Below are positions 36,634 to 44,972 of a stretch of 64,000 nt of DNA, piece after piece. Numbering within the stretch: the first letter of the stretch is position 1; the number at the start of each line of letters is the position of its first letter. The position numbers and the translations under genes are program-made. The notes beneath the pieces were generated by a model. The model worked only from the letters and a program-made list of their open reading frames with translations. It did not search any database and was not told where the DNA came from. Origin of the DNA: Coprobacter fastidiosus (GTDB lineage: Bacteria > Bacteroidota > Bacteroidia > Bacteroidales > Coprobacteraceae); contig NZ_AP028032.1 of NCBI RefSeq assembly GCF_030296935.1, forward strand, positions 1,302,001 to 1,366,000. The letters are read 5' to 3'.

Positions 36634-36770
36634 AATATACGGTTACGTGCATTATCTGCTTTTTCCGGACGAGATTTTCCAATCCTTTTTCCACTGTTCT
36701 TAGCTGGTCGAGTACCATTCCTTTTCGGTTTTTTAGTTCCCTTGTTTTTTTCTTCCATTATCTTACCCAT
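36621..36770 (-). CDS. Small, highly basic protein (49 aa)
   Basis: An ATG at 36770 opens 49 codons (starting MGKIMEEKNKGTKKPKRNG, ending ARNRILKQV). About 40% of residues are Lys or Arg, with few hydrophobic residues, suggesting a disordered nucleic-acid- or ribosome-binding protein. Support comes from a -7 box (TACATTTG, minus strand, 36796-36803) 26 nt upstream, a terminator at the 3' end, and codon use like the neighbours. I do not recognise a family. An ORF on the opposite strand (36613-36858) spans the same bases and looks like its antisense shadow. Confidence 0.55.
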   Translation of the reverse strand: MGKIMEEKNKGTKKPKRNGTRPAKNSGKRIGKSRPEKADNARNRILKQV

Positions 36771-36795
36771 AAATATACTTATCCCAAATATTTTG

Positions 36796-36803
36796 CAAAT
36801 GTA
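36796..36803 (-). promoter_or_regulatory. -7 box for the small basic protein gene
   Basis: On the minus strand it reads TACATTTG, an exact TAnnTTTG match with about 20 nt of leader before the start. Confidence 0.5.
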
Positions 36804-36872
36804 TCAAATTATCATTAGAAAAATAAGATTCCAGAGAACTCTATTACAAAATATATGAGAAATATACCCTAT

Positions 36873-37005
36873 AAAAACAAGCTCCATAGTCTGCCGAAAT
36901 TTTACATGAACATTTTTCAAAAATTACTTCCAAGAATATTTTTTCGTTTCGATAAATTCAAATAGCAGAAGACGATGTAACTTACAAAAATGGCCAGATA
37001 ATATT
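36873..37005. repeat. MITE-like element, copy lacking its right end
   Basis: The left end ACAAGCTCCATAGTCTGCCGAAATTTTAC matches the family terminus. The interior aligns with both long copies: ..CAAAAATTACTTCCAAGAATAT matches 51236's interior and TCAAATAGCAGAAGACGA matches 10932's TCAAATAGCAAGACAA. The right boundary is approximate. Confidence 0.5.
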
Positions 37006-37043
37006 CTCTTATCAGAAAACCTATACAAGCCATTAAATTTCGC

Positions 37044-37051
37044 TATCTTTG
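37044..37051 (+). promoter_or_regulatory. -7 box for the CyuA-like gene
   Basis: TATCTTTG overlaps the alternative TTG codon at 37049, so translation must begin downstream, at the ATG at 37070. Confidence 0.6.
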
Positions 37052-37069
37052 AAGCATAAAATAAGGTTG

Positions 37070-38353
37070 ATGGATACTTTAGAAAGAACAAAAATTCTTA
37101 AACTGATACAGCAAGAAGTCATTCCGGCAATCGGATGCACCGAACCTATTTCTGTTGCCCTATGCACAGCCAAAGCCAAGGAAATTCTAGGGACAATACC
37201 AGAAAAAATAACTGTATATTTAAGTGCCAATATATTAAAAAATGCTATGGGTGTCGGTATACCGGGTACTGGAATGATCGGACTACCTATCGCCATAGCG
37301 TTAGGTGCTTTGATCGGAAAATCTGAATATCAATTGGAGGTTCTAAAAGAATGTACACATGAAGCTGTAAAAAGAGGGAAAAAAATGATTGATCAAAAAT
37401 CGATCAGCATTTCTCTAAAAGAAAATATTCAAGAAAAACTTTATATCGAAGTCTGTTGTCAGACATCTCAGAATCATTCTACCGCAATAATTGCGGGGGA
37501 ACATACTCATTTTATTTACATATCCAAAAATAATGATGTATTATTAGACAAGAAACTTGATGAAAACAACAATCATGAAAAACAAGTCCTTGAACTGAAT
37601 CTACAAAAAGTTTATGACTTTGCTACAACCTCTCCAATAAACGAGATACGATTTATTCTCGAAAGTGCCCGTACCAACAAATACGCTGCAGAACAGTCTT
37701 TTAAATACGACTTCGGCCATAGTCTCGGAAAAACTTTACGCGGGAAATTTGAACACAAAATTATGGGTGACAGCATATTTTCTCATATACTATCTTACAC
37801 TTCTGCTGCATGTGATGCCCGCATGGCGGGAGCTATGATCCCAATAATGAGTAATTCAGGTAGCGGTAACCAAGGTATAGCGGCAACATTACCTATTGTC
37901 ATTTATGCTGAAGAAAATGGAAAAACAGAGGAAGAATTGATCCGGGCTTTGATATTAAGTCACCTTACCGTAATCTACATAAAACAAAGTCTCGGAAGAT
38001 TATCCGCTTTATGCGGTTGCGTTGTTGCAGCTACCGGATCGAGTTGCGGAATAACTTATCTTATGGGAGGTAAATACCCTCAAATCACAGCAGCAGTAAA
38101 AAATATGATCGCAAATCTTACAGGAATGATTTGTGACGGAGCTAAACCGAGTTGTGCATTAAAATTAACCAGCGGCGTATCAACAGCAGTATTATCAGCA
38201 ATATTGGCAATGGAACAAAAATGTGTAACATCCGTAGAAGGCATTATTGAAAATGATGTAGATCAATGCATTCGAAATCTTACTCTTATCGGTTCTCAAG
38301 GGATGAATGAAACCGATAAAATAGTTCTCGATATCATGACCCACAAGCATTAA
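37070..38353 (+). CDS. L-cysteine desulfidase family protein (CyuA / UPF0597)
   Basis: This 427-aa protein belongs to the UPF0597/CyuA family, iron-sulfur enzymes that break L-cysteine into sulfide, ammonia and pyruvate. Candidate [4Fe-4S] ligands are C23 in AIGCTEP, a cysteine in CGCVVAATGSSCGITYLMGG, and one in GMICDGAKPSC. NSGSGNQGI is the conserved glycine-rich loop. The start is fixed by the promoter box at 37044-37051. It is a single-gene unit. The related serine dehydratase alpha fold is an alternative substrate group, but the CyuA motifs fit better. Confidence 0.87.
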   Translation: MDTLERTKILKLIQQEVIPAIGCTEPISVALCTAKAKEILGTIPEKITVYLSANILKNAMGVGIPGTGMIGLPIAIALGALIGKSEYQLEVLKECTHEAVKRGKKMIDQKSISISLKENIQEKLYIEVCCQTSQNHSTAIIAGEHTHFIYISKNNDVLLDKKLDENNNHEKQVLELNLQKVYDFATTSPINEIRFILESARTNKYAAEQSFKYDFGHSLGKTLRGKFEHKIMGDSIFSHILSYTSAACDARMAGAMIPIMSNSGSGNQGIAATLPIVIYAEENGKTEEELIRALILSHLTVIYIKQSLGRLSALCGCVVAATGSSCGITYLMGGKYPQITAAVKNMIANLTGMICDGAKPSCALKLTSGVSTAVLSAILAMEQKCVTSVEGIIENDVDQCIRNLTLIGSQGMNETDKIVLDIMTHKH

Positions 38354-38520
38354 CTATAACATTAAGGAAATGGACAATTCTATATTTCCGGAATCGGATT
38401 CTTCAAAAAATTTCCGAATCACATTCTAACGGTCTCCTCCAAAAGTCCGCATAATCATTAACATCAAACTACTGTATCTAAAAAATTCGGATTCTTCAAT
38501 CAGAAAAAATTCTTTCTACA

Positions 38521-39978
38521 CTATTTAACCATAACATTATCAGAATATTTATTAACCGATACATCGTCCTTAATCAACGATCGACCATTTACACGAATAT
38601 TTTCAAAAAGAATATTCTTTGCCTTATGCATCTCATCAAAACCGACAACCTCCACATTCGGAGTTTTACCAAAAGCCGTTATATTACGAAAAGTAACGCC
38701 ATCGATTCTACCCGGTTCAGGATCTGTCGTCCACACATCTTTTCCAATCCAAACAGACATCAACCTATTGCACTCTTCAATGCGAATATTCTCAAAACGT
38801 ACGTTCGTCACCAATGCCTTATCTGTATGGTACACACGCAAAGCCCACTCCCTTCCGATATCATGAATTATATCGCAATCGGTAAACAAAACATCATCTA
38901 TCGGCTGTGTAATTTCAGCCCCGATACTCAGAGAATGAGCCATTTGATTCCATAACACACATTTCTCAACTCTTATATGTTTCATATCTTTCATGCCTCT
39001 CGGTGTTTTCAAAACAATCAAATCATCCAAAGTACGGATAAAGCAATTTTTAATTAAGACATTTTCACTGCTACAAATATCTATACCATCTGAATTTGCC
39101 CGCCGCCCCAATAACTTAATATTATCTATCACTACATTTTTAGAACAATCGACCGGAACTGTCCACAATGGCGCATCTCTGAGAATAACCCCTTCAAGAC
39201 GTATATTTTCACCGCGTACTCCGATCATATGACGGGAATGCACAGTACATGCACTCGCATCTAAAATACCACGTCCCCGAAAAGTTATATTATTTCCCTT
39301 CAGCCAAAAAGCCTTCGAATACCCTTTTAATCCAAACTTTGAAACATGGAAAGGCTCATCCGCCCCTATCGTCAAACGGACAACCGCACCTCCGGCAACA
39401 TATACCGTCTTATTATCTCCTACCTCAACATGAGTAATTTCATGAATTCCCGGTCCATAAAAAACAACATTCGGATCGTTCGGGTCTGGGATATTCTGTT
39501 CAGGTCCGTTTACAAACAAATGTAAAGATCGAATCCACTCTCCATTTACCTCTATCGTCAGATTCTGCGGTGAAGACACCGTAAAAGAAAGTTTATTCCC
39601 TTTAATATCCGGTTTTATGCCATAAGAAGAGGGCAATACTTTCACTGAATCTATCTGTTCCGGAACTGTAACTGTTATTTTAGCCTTCCCTTCGTTCAAA
39701 TCAAAATAAGCAAAAGACGCAATATCATAATATCCCTCTCCGCATTGACGCTTATCCATTGCATCCCATCTTTTCCGTTTATCCAAAGGTGCGACTTTAG
39801 CGATATAAACCGGGACATCTCGCCCGGCAACAGAAACAGCATATTCTGTACTGATTTTTTCTCCTCTCGGCATCGGATAAATGGTAACATTATTCTTCTT
39901 TGCACTCCCGAAAAACGGAATCCATACAAGTAACATTATCAGGTAAACCTTACCCCAATTTTTTGTTTTCATAGACAT
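38521..39978 (-). CDS. GH28-like right-handed beta-helix glycosidase
   Basis: This 485-aa exported protein (signal peptide ending ...FFGSA) has an N-terminal beta domain and a parallel beta-helix. GH28 landmarks are present in part: RRANSDGIDICSS (catalytic Asp ~297) and RTLDDLIVLKT (~318-319). The usual GHG motif is replaced by QMAHSLSIGAE, so it may be a diverged or differently specific member (polygalacturonase-related, or rhamnogalacturonan/other). It stands alone, outside the main cluster but beside it, and may contribute to the same or a pectic substrate. Confidence 0.75.
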   Translation of the reverse strand: MSMKTKNWGKVYLIMLLVWIPFFGSAKKNNVTIYPMPRGEKISTEYAVSVAGRDVPVYIAKVAPLDKRKRWDAMDKRQCGEGYYDIASFAYFDLNEGKAKITVTVPEQIDSVKVLPSSYGIKPDIKGNKLSFTVSSPQNLTIEVNGEWIRSLHLFVNGPEQNIPDPNDPNVVFYGPGIHEITHVEVGDNKTVYVAGGAVVRLTIGADEPFHVSKFGLKGYSKAFWLKGNNITFRGRGILDASACTVHSRHMIGVRGENIRLEGVILRDAPLWTVPVDCSKNVVIDNIKLLGRRANSDGIDICSSENVLIKNCFIRTLDDLIVLKTPRGMKDMKHIRVEKCVLWNQMAHSLSIGAEITQPIDDVLFTDCDIIHDIGREWALRVYHTDKALVTNVRFENIRIEECNRLMSVWIGKDVWTTDPEPGRIDGVTFRNITAFGKTPNVEVVGFDEMHKAKNILFENIRVNGRSLIKDDVSVNKYSDNVMVK

Positions 39979-40240
39979 CGTGTGTTTTATTGTGAGAAAT
40001 GTTCGATCAAAATATTATAATAATTTTATTTTCTGGTAAAGTTACACTTTTAACTTTATGCTATTTTAAATGCTGTGTTTCTCATTTACCGGAAATTCTA
40101 TTTACATGACACCTTTTAATATTTCCAAAGATAATAATTTTTCGAGAAAGGATATGTTCTTTAGTAATTATCTGAATAAAAATTTAGAATCCGTTTAACA
40201 TTTTATTAGGATTTTCCCGTACAACCATCTACCTCGTTTT
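39979..40240. other. Intergenic region, no gene seen
   Basis: AT-rich sequence upstream of the GH28-like gene. I see no ORF and no clear -7 box. Confidence 0.45.
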
Positions 40241-40241
40241 A

Positions 40242-40286
40242 CAAAAAACCGTTCAAAAATAATATATCAATATTACCCTGAACGGT
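40242..40286 (-). terminator. Terminator after the nitronate monooxygenase-like gene
   Basis: On the minus strand ACCGTTCA and TGAACGGT arms bracket an AT loop and are followed by TTTTTTG. Confidence 0.75.
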
Positions 40287-40315
40287 CACAAAAATTTTAC
40301 ATATCAGCCTTCCCC

Positions 40316-41395
40316 TTACTTAACAGACTCCTTTGCCTGCATAAACTCTTTTTTAAGGATATCGATAGTTTCTCGTACACTCACAATCTTCTGCGACAGA
40401 TATGCGTTTGCCCCAGCAAAAGCATATCCTTTTTGCATATTCCCCTTTGCTGCATTATAAAGTGCTTTTATTATACAATAAGGACTTTTAGTATAGTCAC
40501 ATGTTTTGATACAATGAAACGCACAACGTCGAGGCTTTTCACTTCCTGATTTTACTTTTCGAGTGAACTCTCCCGATATTGCACGCCCCGGCATTCCTAC
40601 CGGGCTGGTAATAATTTCAATATCACTTTGTCCGGCATCGATATATGCTTGTTTGAAAACTGGAGAAGCATCGCACTCTTCTGTCGTCACGAATTTACTC
40701 CCCAACTGAACTCCGGTAGCTCCCAACTGCATAAGGCGATAAATATCCTCTCCCGTGTAAAGCCCTCCGGCAGCAATAACCGGAATTTTACAGTGTCCGG
40801 ATTTTTCATAGGCTTTTATCACCTCGATAACTTCCGGAACAATATGTTCCAGCGAAAAATGTTCATCTTCAATTTGATCGTTTTTATATCCCAAATGTCC
40901 CCCGGCCTTAGGACCTTCTACAACAATTGCATCCGGCAGATAATCATAATTATTTCTCCACTTCTCACAAATCAGTTTCGCAGCTCGTGACGAAGAAACA
41001 ATAGGTACCAACTTTGTTTTACTTTCTTTTTCCAAATAAGAAGGCAAATCTAACGGCAAACCAGCACCGGAAAATATGATGTCGGCCTTTTCAGAAATAG
41101 CAGTCTTCACCATATCCGAAAAATTACTTAATGCTACCATAATATTGACACCTATCACTCCATTAGTCTTTTCTTTAGCTTTACGAAGCTCTTCTCTTAA
41201 CCCTAAAATACTGTTTTTTAAATAATCAGTCGACAATTTAGGATATAACAAACCGAGCCCGGCACAAGAGATTACGCCTACTCCACCTTCATTAGCTACT
41301 GCTGAGGCTAAACCGGATAAGGAAATTCCTACTCCCATACCCCCTTGAATTACAGGTAAATCTATCTTTAGATTTCCCATATAAAAAGATTTCAT
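40316..41395 (-). CDS. NAD(P)H-dependent flavin oxidoreductase, nitronate monooxygenase / FabK-like
   Basis: This 359-aa TIM-barrel flavoprotein starts LPVIQGGMGVGISLSGLASAVANEGGVGVIS, the signature N terminus of the 2-nitropropane dioxygenase/FabK family. VEGPKAGGHLG carries the FMN-contacting loop and catalytic-type His, and IPVIAAGGLYTGEDI and GATGVQLGSKFVTTEECD form the phosphate site. A cysteine-rich tail (RRCAFHCIKTCDY) is seen in Bacteroidales and clostridial members. It could oxidise nitronates or reduce enoyl-ACP; genomic context does not decide. Confidence 0.86.
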   Translation of the reverse strand: MKSFYMGNLKIDLPVIQGGMGVGISLSGLASAVANEGGVGVISCAGLGLLYPKLSTDYLKNSILGLREELRKAKEKTNGVIGVNIMVALSNFSDMVKTAISEKADIIFSGAGLPLDLPSYLEKESKTKLVPIVSSSRAAKLICEKWRNNYDYLPDAIVVEGPKAGGHLGYKNDQIEDEHFSLEHIVPEVIEVIKAYEKSGHCKIPVIAAGGLYTGEDIYRLMQLGATGVQLGSKFVTTEECDASPVFKQAYIDAGQSDIEIITSPVGMPGRAISGEFTRKVKSGSEKPRRCAFHCIKTCDYTKSPYCIIKALYNAAKGNMQKGYAFAGANAYLSQKIVSVRETIDILKKEFMQAKESVK

Positions 41396-41688
41396 AATAA
41401 ATACTTTCTTTTGATAATACTATGTTTAAAACAAGAAAAGTTTATGTAGCCTACGTTTGCCAGAAAAGCTCAATATGTAGTATAATGAGAACTCACTCAG
41501 AAAATGAAGATTAAAATAAACTTATTTCATTGATGCGTCAAAGAACGGCATTTATTTTGAAAGAAGAAGCATATTTTTATTATAAATAGTCGGTAAAGAC
41601 AACTATTTATACTACCTCCTTATTCTTTAACATAAAATATCACAAAGGACATTGAATATATCATTTCATTATATACACTTTATTAACC
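41396..41688. other. Intergenic region, no gene seen
   Basis: About 290 bp of AT-rich sequence with no ORF or terminator that I can support. Confidence 0.4.
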
Positions 41689-42873
41689 CTAAATTCGTTT
41701 ATATCCCATCCAAGTCGCTTTACGCCACAAATACTCAAACGGACCTTGTTTATGCTTACTCAACCACCAACGACTAAACAATAATTGAAATATAAAAATA
41801 GCGGCACCTATCAATAATGTTGCAACAGCTCCAGTACTTCTATACAAACATAATCCATAACCATAATAAATCGCTACCCCAATAATAGACTGCGTAATAT
41901 AATTTGTCAGGCTCATTCGGCCATAGGGTATTATAAAATTTTGCCATTTATAGCCCGATTCTTTCTTAAACCATAACAATGTAAATGCCGATATAAGAAT
42001 TGCCATAAAAACGAAATTTGACAAAGACTGAATTATAATAGTATAAGGAATCTTCCCTGAAGAATTCTCTATATAATCCGGAACAAAAATTCTTAGACAA
42101 TATAATGGAATAAACATAACAATTCCCGACTTCAAAATCCGATGCCATACACGACAAGAAACATCGCTTTTCTCGAAATATCGTCTGCGCCCCAACAGCA
42201 TCCCGAGCATGAATAATCCTGCAGTTTGGAACAATCGACCGGCTTCTACCTGCCAGATATTACTGTACAGTTGTCCTGTCCAGATATTCGAACAAAGGAC
42301 TTCCCAAAAAGTTCCCTGACTTGTAACTTGTCCCGATAAGATAGCATAAGGAACATATCTATTCGTAATTGCATAATCAGGATTAAATGCGGCATACAAC
42401 AAACGTCCCCACTCATAAGGTTGTAAAAGAAGAAATACCGCAATAACTAAAACATTCTTATCGCTCAATTTACACACAGGTATCAATACAAGACCGACTA
42501 CTGCATAAAGCAAAAGAATATCGCCATTATAAAACAATGCATGAAATTGTGAAAACAAGAATAAAAGGAACATTCTCCATGCAAAACGCCCCCGAAAATC
42601 AATTCCCTTTTTCCGGGCGTTACTAAACTGAATATAGAAACTAAAACCGAATAATAACGAAAATGTAGCATACGCCTTCCCCGCAAACAAGAAAAAAATC
42701 ATATCCCAGAAAAACTTATCTATAGATTGCAACCATTCGGGATAAAAATCTGGAATAAAATATAAATTATAATGTTCCAGATTATGTAACAATACAATTG
42801 CCAACAATGCAAATCCCCGCAGAGAATCTACTACTTTCAATCGCTCAGAGGGTTTAAGAATAGGAGTGTTCAT
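41689..42873 (-). CDS. DUF418 family integral membrane protein
   Basis: This 394-aa polytopic membrane protein (about ten TM helices) starts RLKVVDSLRGFALLAIVLLHN, the N-terminal motif of DUF418 / acyltransferase-3-like proteins. GMLLGRRRYFE, IIPYGRMSLTNYITQSIIG and a C-terminal SRWWLSKHKQGPFEYLWR match the DUF418 C-terminal half. Function is not established; transfer of acyl groups to a surface molecule is a family-level guess. It is followed 50 nt upstream by the GT87-like gene on the same strand, probably co-transcribed. Confidence 0.85.
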   Translation of the reverse strand: MNTPILKPSERLKVVDSLRGFALLAIVLLHNLEHYNLYFIPDFYPEWLQSIDKFFWDMIFFLFAGKAYATFSLLFGFSFYIQFSNARKKGIDFRGRFAWRMFLLFLFSQFHALFYNGDILLLYAVVGLVLIPVCKLSDKNVLVIAVFLLLQPYEWGRLLYAAFNPDYAITNRYVPYAILSGQVTSQGTFWEVLCSNIWTGQLYSNIWQVEAGRLFQTAGLFMLGMLLGRRRYFEKSDVSCRVWHRILKSGIVMFIPLYCLRIFVPDYIENSSGKIPYTIIIQSLSNFVFMAILISAFTLLWFKKESGYKWQNFIIPYGRMSLTNYITQSIIGVAIYYGYGLCLYRSTGAVATLLIGAAIFIFQLLFSRWWLSKHKQGPFEYLWRKATWMGYKRI

Positions 42874-42922
42874 GGTTACTTTTAACGGTTGAGAATATTT
42901 GAACGGTAATCTGAATAATTTT

Positions 42923-44128
42923 TTACTCTTTAACCATATTCATTATTTTATAATTAGGAAAGGCATAATCTTTAAAGCACATTTCATATACCAATTTGAG
43001 CCAGATTACAACACAAGGTAATGCTTTTAACGCATAAGGCGTTATATAATGTTTGCGTAAATAAGCCGGAAAAAGATCTGAAGGAGACATACTGGTCAGA
43101 ATAAATGCAAAAACCATCAAAACAACATCTGTTCGACTTCTCTTCCAAGGCGCTGCTACATACCAAATAGCTACCCCCATAAACGCTATAATATAAGTAC
43201 TAGACTCGCTACCCGTGCTAAAAAGAACAACAAACATCAGAACTGATGCCAATAAAGTCAATCGAAAAGCTGGATTTTGGTATTGTTTTATCCGCAAATA
43301 AGGTAATCCGAATAACAACAAACCTGTGCATATCGGATATAAATCGGAATATGTCGCTATACCGGATATTTTTCGGATCATTCCCAATAATGATATATTC
43401 TGCATCAAAGCGAACTGATTATCTTGATTTTTAGCAGATAATCTGACAAACCATTCTACATATTGATTCAATACATAATCAGTGCCCCATACCCACATCG
43501 GCAATATCAAAAGAAAAACGGACCAACCGATAAAAGAAATGATAAACTTAAACTTATGACGGGAGAAAAAGAAAAACGCCAACCCGACGACTCCGTACAG
43601 CTTTATGAATAATCCGATAACGATAAGCAAAGTCGCCCAAATATCTTTCTCTTTTTCTATCAAAGCAAACGATAATATAATAATAGCGGCAATGCCGATA
43701 TTAAACTGAGACATAAACAATGCCGTCAACAGCTCATGAGCACAAAACCAATATATAAATATCAATTTTTTCTTTTCAAGCGGTAAAGTACGAGTCGCAA
43801 CATATAACGAAAATGACAAAAACAATAACCAACTGAGTAAACCTAACCATACTGGTGTAAATGCGAACGGAGCGACAAATAATGTAAAAAAAGGACCATA
43901 ATGATTGTGATCGAAATATTCTGCAGGATATTCTGCATACAAAGACAAACGTGAAAGAGCATGCCAAAATGTTTGCCGGAAAATCATAAAATTATTGTAT
44001 GAATGATGGAAATATTTCATCACCCATGCTATCACCGCCAACAACATCCACAATCCGAAAACTGTCCGGTAATCACTAAAAAAAGGCTTACGAATAAATA
44101 TATTGAACTTTCTGATCAAATTTTGCAT
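42923..44128 (-). CDS. GT87-like (DUF2029) membrane glycosyltransferase
   Basis: This 401-aa polytopic protein starts at 44128 (MQNLIRKFN...); a longer reading from 44185 would begin upstream of the -7 box at 44163. LSRLSLYAEYPAEYFDHNHYGPFFTLFVAPF (with an early acidic/His loop between TM helices) and repeated hydrophobic helices match polyprenyl-phosphate-dependent mannosyltransferases of GT87/GT-C type. It probably adds a sugar to a lipid- or cell-envelope-linked glycan. It is upstream of the DUF418 gene on the same transcript. Confidence 0.78.
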   Translation of the reverse strand: MQNLIRKFNIFIRKPFFSDYRTVFGLWMLLAVIAWVMKYFHHSYNNFMIFRQTFWHALSRLSLYAEYPAEYFDHNHYGPFFTLFVAPFAFTPVWLGLLSWLLFLSFSLYVATRTLPLEKKKLIFIYWFCAHELLTALFMSQFNIGIAAIIILSFALIEKEKDIWATLLIVIGLFIKLYGVVGLAFFFFSRHKFKFIISFIGWSVFLLILPMWVWGTDYVLNQYVEWFVRLSAKNQDNQFALMQNISLLGMIRKISGIATYSDLYPICTGLLLFGLPYLRIKQYQNPAFRLTLLASVLMFVVLFSTGSESSTYIIAFMGVAIWYVAAPWKRSRTDVVLMVFAFILTSMSPSDLFPAYLRKHYITPYALKALPCVVIWLKLVYEMCFKDYAFPNYKIMNMVKE

Positions 44129-44162
44129 AATAAATTCGGGAATTGGAATATAGAATTTGCCA

Positions 44163-44170
44163 CAAATATA
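44163..44170 (-). promoter_or_regulatory. -7 box for the GT87-DUF418 unit
   Basis: On the minus strand it reads TATATTTG, 35 nt upstream of the chosen start at 44128. Confidence 0.55.
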
Positions 44171-44276
44171 AATATATATACACATATTTCTGAATGATAC
44201 GTTAAAAAAAAGAGAAATAAAAATCTTTCAGGATGCTACAAGTGTTCTACTCCTATAAACTTAGAACTCAACAAAT

Positions 44277-44660
44277 ATGTTAGAACATTTATCGAAAGCT
44301 CGTTTTATAAAAGAAATAGCTGATTTTACTCACGGCTCAGAATGGATATACAGAGGTATAAATCCTGCCGTCATTGTTTTCCACGACTCGGTTCATCTAT
44401 ACGAAAAAGGTATTCGGGACGTTTACGATCCCTTAAAAAAACTATTTCCTCAAGTTAATTTCTATCAAGTATTGATCGACCGAGACCCTCAAATAGCACA
44501 AATATACGATATTCAAACATCTCCGACAACCATGTTCATCCCCCTAACCGGGAAACCGCTCTTTATCCCGGGATTCTTGACTCCGGAAGAAGCTAAAGAA
44601 AAAACAGAGTTTTTAATTGAAGGTAGAACAAAACAAATAATAAAAAATGACTGCATCTGA
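44277..44660 (+). CDS. Thioredoxin-fold protein lacking the CxxC active site
   Basis: This 127-aa protein follows the Bacteroidales cytosolic thioredoxin pattern: IADFTHGSEWIYRGINPAVIVF, then VNFYQVLIDRDPQIAQIYDIQTSPTTMFIPLTGKP with the cis-proline (SPTT). Where a thioredoxin has WCGPC, this one has HDSVHLYEKG, so it cannot do dithiol exchange. It may be a chaperone-like or scaffold paralogue. It overlaps the next gene by 14 nt, so the two are translated together. Fold assignment is good; role unknown. Confidence 0.75.
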   Translation: MLEHLSKARFIKEIADFTHGSEWIYRGINPAVIVFHDSVHLYEKGIRDVYDPLKKLFPQVNFYQVLIDRDPQIAQIYDIQTSPTTMFIPLTGKPLFIPGFLTPEEAKEKTEFLIEGRTKQIIKNDCI

Positions 44661-44889
44661 CAAACTCGATACTACCGAACGAAGGGAACTCAACAATTCA
44701 GAGTTCGGCCTCCCGCAACAACGAGCCTTCCCTATGCCCGATGCTGTTCACGTAAGAGCAGCTGAAGCTTATTTTAGATATGCTCCCGACACGGAAAAAG
44801 CGGAACTTGCACGAAATATTTTACTTAAAGCCGAACAATTCGGAGTAACAATTAATAGCCCGATAATTTTAGAATGGGCAAAAAAATAA
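44647..44889 (+). CDS. Small DUF6582-like protein
   Basis: This 80-aa protein contains ERRELNNSEFGLPQQRAFPMPDAVHVRAAEAYF, resembling the motif (..FALPxxRxYPIxDxxHARxAL..) found in phage capsid-protease and DUF6582 proteins, followed by a helical tail. Here it stands alone, downstream of and overlapping the CxxC-less thioredoxin, with no phage genes nearby. Function unknown. Confidence 0.6.
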   Translation: MTASDKLDTTERRELNNSEFGLPQQRAFPMPDAVHVRAAEAYFRYAPDTEKAELARNILLKAEQFGVTINSPIILEWAKK

Positions 44890-44972
44890 AAGTTTTGTCA
44901 AAAAGAAACCAAGGGATTTACCAAACAAAATATTCCGGAAATTATCATTAGTTTCCAGGACATATACTTTTT

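Noticed and set aside
36613-36858. 81-codon plus-strand frame
   Set aside because: It is antisense to the 49-aa gene and the regulator's terminator, with no promoter.
42923-44185. Longer N terminus of the GT87-like protein (from 44185)
   Set aside because: A consensus -7 box at 44163-44170 lies inside it; 44128 is used.
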